A stretch of 11,260 nt of DNA from CAZFCK01 sp964517355 (GTDB lineage: Bacteria > Desulfobacterota > Desulfovibrionia > Desulfovibrionales > Desulfovibrionaceae). Below, piece after piece: positions 6,152 to 11,260 of this stretch. The notes beneath the pieces were generated by a model that saw only the letters and a program-made list of their open reading frames with translations, did not search any database and was not told where the DNA came from. The stretch is taken from assembly GCA_964517355.1 (NCBI GenBank), contig CAZFCK010000152.1:1-11260 (forward strand), read 5' to 3'. The stretch's first letter is position 1. Each line of letters opens with the position of its first letter. A program made the translations under genes and the position numbers.

Positions 6152-8458
6152 TTACAATGGATAAAGGCGCGTGCCGTTCGGCGTGTCTTCCAGCCGGTAT
6201 CCAGCCGCGGCGATGGCGTCGCGCAGGGTGTCGGCCCGGGCGTAATCCCTTTCCCTGCGCGCTGCATCGCGCTGCATTGTCAGGGCCGCCACGGTTTCGG
6301 GCCAGTCCCTGCGCGCCAGGGGCATGTGGGCCTGATCCAAAAAGCCCAGCACGGCGTCATGCTCCTCCAGCTGACGGCGCCAGGCCAGCGCTTCGGCCGG
6401 GCGCATCTCCCCTTTCTGCATGAGCTTGCGCGCCTCCCGGCCGGCGGCGAACAGCGCCGCCCAGTAGCGGTGCAGACTCAAATCCTCTTCAAGGGCCTGC
6501 TTGTAGCCGGTGCGCAGATGTACGAGCTGCTGCTCGACATCGGCGCCAAGCGAGGACTTGCCGCGATCCTGAGGCGCGTCGAACAGCAGCTCGGACAAAT
6601 CCACGGCCAGACTCTGCGACCTGCTCCAGTTGCGCTGCCACATGTGCAGACTTTCCTCCGAAAGGTTCAGGGCCTTGTGCGGAGAGGCGGACAAAAGCCA
6701 CATGCGCAGAGCCTGCCGCTCCATCGCTTCGCAAAAGGCGGGCAGTTTGGAACTATCCGCCCCATGCACGCCTTCGCACACCAACCAGGCCTGGGGTTCG
6801 TTCCTGCTGCCCAAAGCCCACAGGGCGCGCAAATTTTCCAGATGCGGAAACCGCTGCGTCTGCCCCACCATGCATACGTCCACCTTGGGCAGATTCTCCA
6901 CGGCCACGGCGGCCTGTTGTAAAAACCAGCTGGGGCGCACGTTGCCCCACTCGGTCTGGAGATAGTCCATGCGTTTGAGGTCTTGGAGGGATGCGCGCTT
7001 GAGCAGGGTGAAATCCTGTGGATTTTCCTTGACGTAATTGGCCAGATCCACCGTTTTTCCCAGGCTCAGCATCTCCAGGTCCTGGCTGCTCAAGCGGCCA
7101 TAGGAGGCAAAACGCAGCACGTCGAAATACACGGAGCGCATGCGCTCATAGGCCGCGCCTTTGAGCAGCAGCTTGCGGCTCATGTCCAGAATGGCGTTCA
7201 CGCTCTTGCCCGCGGCATGGAACCCGACCTTGTCCGAAATACCCCAAAACGCGGCCCGGGTGGCGATCTCGTGCATCACGGTGGACAAAAACCGCTCTCT
7301 GTCCATGTCCGACGCGCGTTGCGCGGTGATGGCGCGATCATCCATATCGGCCAGCGCCACAGTCAACCGGGCAGAAATACCGGCTTTATCCATGTGCCGC
7401 GCCAGAACGTCGAGCACGGCGATGCGCCGCCAGGCGTCCAGATCCTCCAATGCGTCCAGGGGCGGGCCGGGGGTGAACAACCCCACGCCGTGCTTGCCGT
7501 GCTCCAGATACCGGGGCTCGCGCCCCCCGGCGCTACGCAGGGTTATGCCCTGGCGGCGTTTTGGGGCGAAAAGGGGCGTGGAAAGGTAACGTTCCCCGCT
7601 ATCCGGCAGAATAACCACCACCATGCCTTGATCAAGTTCTCCGGCCAGGCGCAAGGCCGCGGCCATGGCCGCGCCGGAACTCATGCCCACGAAAATCCCC
7701 TCTTCCCTGGCCAGCCGCCTGGCCGTGGCGAAGGCCTCGGCGTCTTCCACGCGCAGAATGCGGTCCAGAGAAGCTTTTTTATATATTCCAGGAGGATATG
7801 ACTCCTGCATATTCTTGAGTCCTTGAATGGCGTGACCGGCATAGGGTTCCACAGCCACCACCCGCACCTCGGGATTGTGTTCCTTCAGCCGCTTGGTCAC
7901 GCCCATGGCCGTGCCGCTGGTGCCCAGGGTCAAGACCACGTGCGTCACCAAGCCGTCCGTCTGTTCCCATATTTCACGGCCGGTTCCGTTGTAATGCGCC
8001 TCAATGCTCGCTTCGTTGTTGTATTGGTCCATGAGCACGTATTTGTCCGGCTCTTCCCGCGCCAGACGATAGGCTTCCTCAATGGCGCCGTCCGTGCTCA
8101 GGTGCCCCGGCGTCAATTGCACTTCGGCGCCGTAGGCCATGACGATTTTCTTGCGCTCCTCGGAGGCGAATTCGCTCATGAGCAGCCTGAGCTTGTATCC
8201 CTTGACCGCGCAGACCATGGCCAACCCGATGCCCGTGTTGCCGGAAGTGGCTTCGATAACTGTTTTGTCCGGAGTCAACTCCCCTGAGCGTTCCGCCGCC
8301 TCGATCATGGCCAAGGCCACGCGATCCTTGATGGAGCCGCCTGGATTGCCCGATTCGATCTTGGCCAAAATCTTGACGTCGGGATTCGGATTGATCCGCC
8401 GTATTTCCACCAGGGGCGTATTGCCCATGGCGCCCAACACATTCGCATAGATCTCCAT
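6152..8458 (-). CDS. Cysteine synthase fused to a degenerate CysRS-like domain
   Basis: A 768-aa protein, against about 300-330 aa for ordinary cysteine synthase. Residues 1-298 are a fold-type II PLP enzyme of the CysK/CysM family: SGNPGGSIKDR with PLP Lys44, TSGNTG at 71-76, GTSGT phosphate loop at 179-183, PDSGERYLST at 285-294. All expected residues are present, so it should make cysteine from an activated serine and sulfide. Residues about 317-768 follow cysteinyl-tRNA synthetase: DMDDRA at 371-376, VYFDV then YGRLS at 443-457, WGNVRP at 504-509, LNLSEESL, and a C-terminus ending RADTLRDAIAAAGYRLEDT. The synthetase signature residues are lost: TPGP for CGP at 329-332, no HIGH equivalent near 339-342, WFLQQ for WHIEC at 511-515, PHLEN for HHEN, no KMSKS near 566-571. 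It is therefore unlikely to aminoacylate tRNA. ATG 8458 has AAGG seven bases upstream. Confidence 0.88.
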   Translation of the reverse strand: MEIYANVLGAMGNTPLVEIRRINPNPDVKILAKIESGNPGGSIKDRVALAMIEAAERSGELTPDKTVIEATSGNTGIGLAMVCAVKGYKLRLLMSEFASEERKKIVMAYGAEVQLTPGHLSTDGAIEEAYRLAREEPDKYVLMDQYNNEASIEAHYNGTGREIWEQTDGLVTHVVLTLGTSGTAMGVTKRLKEHNPEVRVVAVEPYAGHAIQGLKNMQESYPPGIYKKASLDRILRVEDAEAFATARRLAREEGIFVGMSSGAAMAAALRLAGELDQGMVVVILPDSGERYLSTPLFAPKRRQGITLRSAGGREPRYLEHGKHGVGLFTPGPPLDALEDLDAWRRIAVLDVLARHMDKAGISARLTVALADMDDRAITAQRASDMDRERFLSTVMHEIATRAAFWGISDKVGFHAAGKSVNAILDMSRKLLLKGAAYERMRSVYFDVLRFASYGRLSSQDLEMLSLGKTVDLANYVKENPQDFTLLKRASLQDLKRMDYLQTEWGNVRPSWFLQQAAVAVENLPKVDVCMVGQTQRFPHLENLRALWALGSRNEPQAWLVCEGVHGADSSKLPAFCEAMERQALRMWLLSASPHKALNLSEESLHMWQRNWSRSQSLAVDLSELLFDAPQDRGKSSLGADVEQQLVHLRTGYKQALEEDLSLHRYWAALFAAGREARKLMQKGEMRPAEALAWRRQLEEHDAVLGFLDQAHMPLARRDWPETVAALTMQRDAARRERDYARADTLRDAIAAAGYRLEDTPNGTRLYPL

Positions 8459-8550
8459 AACTCCGCCTTATTCAAAGAAAAAATTTTTTCCTTACCAAGA
8501 ATGCGCTCCATAGCGTCCCGGCTGGCAAAAGGATTGCATCCCGACAGGAC
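8459..8550. promoter_or_regulatory. Divergent promoter region between the cysteine synthase fusion and the Maf-like gene
   Basis: Ninety-two bases separate the two divergent start codons, so both promoters should lie here or run into the genes. There is an AT-rich tract at 8471-8491 (TTCAAAGAAAAAATTTTTTCC). I cannot pick out convincing -35/-10 boxes. Confidence 0.35.
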
Positions 8551-10326
8551 ATGAACGCTCTACCCTTTATCAAAAACAATCTCGAGGCCCTGGCCACAGT
8601 CAAGAACCCCGCAGCATTCTGGCTGGCGCACCAGCGCCCCGACGAACAAGCGGCGGCCCAAAACATCATCACCAACCGCTGGGGACTCCTGGACTGGCGG
8701 CTGCCCGACGGCAAAAGCCTGTTCGAGGCCTTCCCGCCCCAGGCCCATTACCGCTCCTGGGCCTCTGACGCCAAAAATCCCGAAGGCGGCGCGACCGTCA
8801 TCGTTGGCTGCAACATTGGATATGGCCTGAACCACGTGCTGGTCAACACTCCAAATAATCACAAAGTGCTCGTTGTGGAACCCGAACCCGGCCTTTTACT
8901 CGCCTGTTTGGGACAAACGGACTACAGCCCCTATATCCAGGCCCGTAAACTCCACTTCCTGCCTCCTGATAAAAAAATCATCACCGACTTCCTGCGCGGC
9001 CTGGACATGCAGTTCCTCTTCGGCCGCATCCATCTGCGCCTGGACGTGCCCAGCCAGCAAATCGGTCCGCAATATGCCCAATGGGGCGGATTCTGCAAAG
9101 CCACCATGGAAAACTTCGCCGTGGAAATGACCACCTTGCGCAAAAGGCAGGATACCATGGTGCGCAATGAATTGGAAAATTTCCGCCGCGCCTTTGCCGA
9201 CGGCAGCGTCAAAAACATGCCGGGCAGCGCCAGCGGCGTCACGGCCGTAATCATCGGCGCGGGGCCGTCCCTCGAGGATTTCGGACCGCAACTGGCGCAA
9301 AACCCCGCATATACGCTCTACGCCACAGCCCTGCAAACGCTCCCGAGCTTGCAGCGCCTGGGCATGAAGCCGCATCTGGCCATGGCCATCGACTACAGCA
9401 AAGGCATGCTCGCCCTGTATGAACGGCTGGATAAGGAGTGGGCCAAGGACATCCCCCTGCTCTATTCCACAAAAGTCGATCCCGAAGTCCTGCGCCGCTA
9501 CCCCGGCCCCACCATCCCGATCTGGACTCTGGGGGGCGTCGGCACCTACGCCATGAAGGAAAGCGACAATCTCCTGGACGCCGCCGGCAACGTCAGCGTG
9601 GCCCTGTACCGCTTTCTGCATTCCTGCGGAGTTTCGCGCTTTGTTCTCTGCGGGCAGGATTTCGCGTGGCGCACGGACAAGAGCCACGCTCCCGGCCATC
9701 ACGCCCGTAACCGCACCATCACCAAGGTTCAAAGACTCAAAAACCTCCACGGAGAGACAATCCATTCGACACTCTCCTACATTTCAGCGCTGCGCGACCT
9801 GGAGGCCGACATCGACAAAAACAAGACGCCGACCTTCAACATCTACGGGGGGAACGCGGTCATCAAGGGCACGCGCAACATCGACGTGCAAACCGCCATG
9901 GACCAGGGCCTCTTGTGTTCCGCACCCGGCAGTTTGGAGCGCTTTCTTTCCGCCCTGCGCGCCGCCCGCACCCCGCGAACGCCTCCGGCGATAGAACCGC
10001 GCTATCCAAGCTGGTCAAGCTCCCTGCGCAACGCGCAAAAACGGTTTGAAAAGCTCTTCAAAAAGGCCCATTCCAAACAAAAGGAGATCCGGGAAACGCT
10101 GGGGCGCTTCCACGCCTACCTGCGTCACGACCCGCTGTATCTTCCTTACCTGTACAATGAGATAACCGACGTCGCCGGCCTGCTCCACGGCGGACGCACG
10201 CTGGGGCAGCAGGATTTCGTCGCCTTCAAGCACATTGTCGAACGCATCAGGAAAAAAGTCCGTGAGATGGACGAACTCACGGCCACGCCCCCGCTTGCCG
10301 ACGCCGCGAGAAACCAGGCCGCCTGA
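8551..10326 (+). CDS. Maf-like DUF115 glycosyltransferase-family protein
   Basis: A 591-aa soluble protein of the motility-associated factor (Maf) / MptE-like DUF115 family. The N-terminal region has GCNIGYGL at 86-93 and VVEPEP at 108-113, a Rossmann-like pattern. The DUF115 core has GAGPSL at 236-241, AIDYSKGM around Asp281, GNVSVAL at 346-352 and GQDFAW at 368-373, followed by DKSHAPGHH. The last 120 residues are basic and helical. In some flagellated bacteria, Maf proteins add nonulosonic acids to flagellin; MptE homologues are pterin kinases. The nucleotide/sugar-type fold is clear but the substrate is not. No flagellar or sugar-biosynthesis genes lie nearby. The start is ATG 8551, the only Met before an alignment-worthy N-terminus; AGGA sits only one base away, which is a poor spacing. 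Confidence 0.8.
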   Translation: MNALPFIKNNLEALATVKNPAAFWLAHQRPDEQAAAQNIITNRWGLLDWRLPDGKSLFEAFPPQAHYRSWASDAKNPEGGATVIVGCNIGYGLNHVLVNTPNNHKVLVVEPEPGLLLACLGQTDYSPYIQARKLHFLPPDKKIITDFLRGLDMQFLFGRIHLRLDVPSQQIGPQYAQWGGFCKATMENFAVEMTTLRKRQDTMVRNELENFRRAFADGSVKNMPGSASGVTAVIIGAGPSLEDFGPQLAQNPAYTLYATALQTLPSLQRLGMKPHLAMAIDYSKGMLALYERLDKEWAKDIPLLYSTKVDPEVLRRYPGPTIPIWTLGGVGTYAMKESDNLLDAAGNVSVALYRFLHSCGVSRFVLCGQDFAWRTDKSHAPGHHARNRTITKVQRLKNLHGETIHSTLSYISALRDLEADIDKNKTPTFNIYGGNAVIKGTRNIDVQTAMDQGLLCSAPGSLERFLSALRAARTPRTPPAIEPRYPSWSSSLRNAQKRFEKLFKKAHSKQKEIRETLGRFHAYLRHDPLYLPYLYNEITDVAGLLHGGRTLGQQDFVAFKHIVERIRKKVREMDELTATPPLADAARNQAA

Positions 10327-10338
10327 AGCCTGCAGCCG

Positions 10339-10485
10339 TCATAGACATGTTTTTCCGAGGGAAAGGCCCCAGACAGGAGGCCCCTTCCCACGGGCCTGTT
10401 CTTCCGCATTGTACGGCACGATGCTCCCGCAAAGCACCACGGCGGCGCCAGAAGCCAGCGCGATTTCCTCCGGCAGCGTCTTCAT
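10339..10485 (-). CDS. Possible 48-aa small protein
   Basis: An open frame of 48 codons from ATG (10485) to TGA (10341-10339), beginning MKTLPEEIALASGAAVVLCG and ending LSLGKTCL. GAGAGG lies a few bases upstream on the - strand, an acceptable if tight ribosome binding site. Third codon positions look GC-rich like the real neighbours, and the peptide lacks the Arg/Pro/Ser-rich look of shadow frames. It has two Cys and a short hydrophobic patch at 8-18, too short for a membrane span. It fills the gap between the Maf-like gene (convergent) and the MTH1187-family gene (divergent). I do not recognise it, and chance cannot be excluded at this length. Confidence 0.45.
   Translation of the reverse strand: MKTLPEEIALASGAAVVLCGSIVPYNAEEQARGKGPPVWGLSLGKTCL
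10378..10397 (+). terminator. Weak hairpin after the Maf-like gene
   Basis: AGGCCC at 10378-10383 pairs with GGGCCT at 10392-10397, followed by GTTCTTCC. It lies about 50 bases past the stop and could end the Maf-like transcript. It also lies inside the possible 48-aa ORF on the other strand, so the pairing may be incidental. Confidence 0.25.
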
Positions 10486-10509
10486 ATTCCTCTCTTTCTG
10501 TCGTATTCA
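10481..10509 (+). promoter_or_regulatory. Weak candidate promoter of the MTH1187-family gene
   Basis: TTCATA at 10481-10486 and TATTCA at 10504-10509 are spaced by 17 bases, the right distance for sigma-70 boxes, and lie 35 bases before the start codon. Neither box is a good consensus match. The -35 box overlaps the start codon of the possible - strand small ORF. Confidence 0.2.
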
Positions 10510-10543
10510 TGACAAAATCAATGCCAAAAGGGAGGAAACATCC

Positions 10544-10840
10544 ATGAGCGTGATTGTCGAATTGTCCATTTTTCCAGTGGGCAAAGGCGAAAGCCTGAGC
10601 AAGGACGTGGCAAAAGCCGTCAAAATAATTCGTGAATCAGGATTGGCCTACGAGTTCGGCCCAATGAGCACCGTCATCGAGGGAGGATGGGACGCGGTCA
10701 TGGACGTGGTCAAACGTTGCCACGACACTCTGCGCGCCGAGAACTCCCGCGTGCTCCTCTACCTGCGCGCTGATTCCCGCGACGGGGAAAATCGCATCCG
10801 GTCCAAAGTTCAGGCTGTGGAAAACCATCTGCGCGTCTGA
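10544..10840 (+). CDS. MTH1187-family thiamine-binding protein
   Basis: A 98-aa cytoplasmic protein of the MTH1187/YkoF-like family, normal length. The family pattern is clear: VELSIFPVGKGESLSKDVAKA at the start, ESGLAYEFGPMSTVIEGGWD at about 31-50, and a closing KVQAVENHL. Family members form a ferredoxin-like fold that assembles into dimers or tetramers and binds thiamine or related small molecules; the biological role is poorly defined. ATG 10544 has GGAGG eight bases upstream; the same frame is open back to 10235, but only as a shadow of the Maf-like gene. It appears to be transcribed alone, followed by a strong hairpin at 10889-10917. No thiamine biosynthesis gene lies in the window. Confidence 0.85.
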   Translation: MSVIVELSIFPVGKGESLSKDVAKAVKIIRESGLAYEFGPMSTVIEGGWDAVMDVVKRCHDTLRAENSRVLLYLRADSRDGENRIRSKVQAVENHLRV

Positions 10841-10888
10841 AAAGGTTGGCTCCACACCGCCCATCAGCGAAGCCCGGGCCATACCGCA

Positions 10889-10917
10889 TAAGCAGGAAGC
10901 GTACCGCTTCCTGCTTA
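10889..10917 (+). terminator. Strong hairpin after the MTH1187-family gene
   Basis: A perfect 13-bp stem, TAAGCAGGAAGCG against CGCTTCCTGCTTA, with a three-base loop. A T5 run follows 11 bases later (10929-10933) rather than directly, so it is an imperfect Rho-independent terminator but a very stable RNA stem, 48 bases past the stop codon. Confidence 0.5.
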
Positions 10918-10950
10918 ACCAAACGACATTTTTACTCCGTAACGCATGAT

Positions 10951-11015
10951 AGAGCATCTTGACTTTGAAGCTGTGTTTCTAGAGCATCTCACGCTTGAAA
11001 AGCGCTAGATGCTCT
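10951..11015 (+). repeat. AGAGCATCT repeat element with composite hairpin
   Basis: AGAGCATCT occurs at 10951-10959 and again at 10981-10989, each followed by a CTTTGAAG or GCTTGAAA-like word. Its reverse complement AGATGCTCT is at 11007-11015. The second and third copies form a 9-bp outer stem, a CA/CT internal loop, and a 5-bp inner stem CGCTT/AAGCG with a GAA loop. Confidence 0.65.
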
Positions 11016-11024
11016 TATGCATTT

Positions 11025-11053
11025 CCCTGGAACAATTGGAAATTGTTTCAGGG
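11025..11053 (+). repeat. 13-bp stem-loop
   Basis: CCCTG-G-AACAATT, loop GGA, AATTGTT-T-CAGGG: thirteen pairs, one of them G-U. No T-run follows. It begins ten bases after the preceding hairpin. Confidence 0.6.
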
Positions 11054-11057
11054 GAGA

Positions 11058-11072
11058 GCCTTGTTTCAAGGC
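11058..11072 (+). repeat. Short perfect stem-loop
   Basis: GCCTTG at 11058-11063 pairs with CAAGGC at 11067-11072 around a TTT loop. It is the fourth hairpin in the series, five bases after the previous one. Confidence 0.5.
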
Positions 11073-11132
11073 GAAAATGCGCTAAATTCATTATGAAAAG
11101 AAAATGCGAGAGGAGAAACCCTTTGTTAGCGG

Positions 11133-11169
11133 CAGCCGTTAGGCGCGGTCGTTTCGCGCCTAACGGCTG
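11133..11169 (+). repeat. Perfect 15-bp inverted repeat, terminator-like
   Basis: CAGCCGTTAGGCGCG at 11133-11147 pairs without mismatch with CGCGCCTAACGGCTG at 11155-11169 around a 7-base loop, followed by AATTTCTT. It is the most stable-looking stem in the window. No gene ends just before it. Confidence 0.65.
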
Positions 11170-11222
11170 AATTTCTTGAAAGAGGTTCTTCCCCTCGGGC
11201 TCACTTTTCCAGAACTTTTCAT

Positions 11223-11237
11223 ATAACATCATGTTAT
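11223..11237. promoter_or_regulatory. Operator-like palindrome near the right edge
   Basis: ATAACAT-C-ATGTTAT is a perfect 7+7 inverted repeat with one central base. It fits between TTTTCA (11216-11221) and TATAAG (11238-11243), a possible weak -35/-10 pair spaced by 16, so it could be the operator of a + gene starting beyond the window. No such gene is visible here. Confidence 0.3.
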
Positions 11238-11260
11238 TATAAGCTAAGTCTTTGGAAGGG

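Noticed and set aside
6983..7801. 272-codon + strand open frame opposite the cysteine synthase fusion
   Set aside because: Antisense shadow of a well-supported gene; composition is His/Gly/Gln-rich with no recognisable domain.
8896..9765. 289-codon - strand open frame opposite the Maf-like gene
   Set aside because: Shadow frame; the + strand protein has clear family motifs throughout the same stretch.
11005..11232. 75-codon - strand open frame in the right-hand hairpin region
   Set aside because: It runs straight through three hairpins and has no convincing Shine-Dalgarno; repeat-derived and probably non-coding, though translation cannot be excluded.
1..11260. tRNA, rRNA, CRISPR array or transposase gene
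   Set aside because: None was seen: no cloverleaf-like sequence, no regularly spaced repeats and no transposase or integrase motif in any frame.

Overview
The window reads as chromosome from a Desulfovibrio-like sulfate reducer (Desulfobacterota). This is inferred from gene content: a WtpA-type tungstate/molybdate uptake operon, an unusual cysteine synthase fused to a CysRS-like half, a Maf/DUF115 protein, an MTH1187-family thiamine-binding protein, and hairpin-rich intergenic repeats between moderately GC-rich genes. Nothing in the window proves the species.

Layout. Positions 1-33 may be the 3' end of an upstream + gene, followed by a terminator-bearing repeat (73-157). Positions 281-1887 (+) hold three unrecognised or poorly known cell-envelope genes: a three-TM membrane protein, a membrane-anchored 3D-domain (double-psi barrel) protein, and a short lipoprotein. 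An orphan 68-aa gene (2103-2309, +) follows, then a second copy of the repeat (2371-2460). Positions 2472-5341 (-) are a compact operon wtpA-wtpB-wtpC (binding protein, permease, ATPase) for tungstate/molybdate uptake. Its AT-rich leader carries a perfect 11-bp inverted repeat. Positions 5609-8458 (-) hold a cysteine synthase/pseudo-CysRS fusion gene followed by trxC-type thioredoxin 2. Divergent from the fusion is a 591-aa Maf-like DUF115 protein (8551-10326, +). A possible 48-aa ORF (10339-10485, -) and the MTH1187-family gene (10544-10840, +) follow. The last 400 bases have no convincing gene but carry five strong consecutive hairpins and a palindrome near the right edge.

How the parts fit. 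The wtp operon would supply oxyanion for tungsten/molybdenum enzymes such as formate dehydrogenases. The fusion and trxC are a plausible sulfur/redox pair. The most unusual object is the 768-aa fusion: its N-terminal half retains all the cysteine synthase motifs, while its C-terminal half follows cysteinyl-tRNA synthetase along its length but has lost the HIGH, KMSKS and zinc-ligand residues. It looks like a non-catalytic synthetase module tied to the enzyme that makes cysteine.
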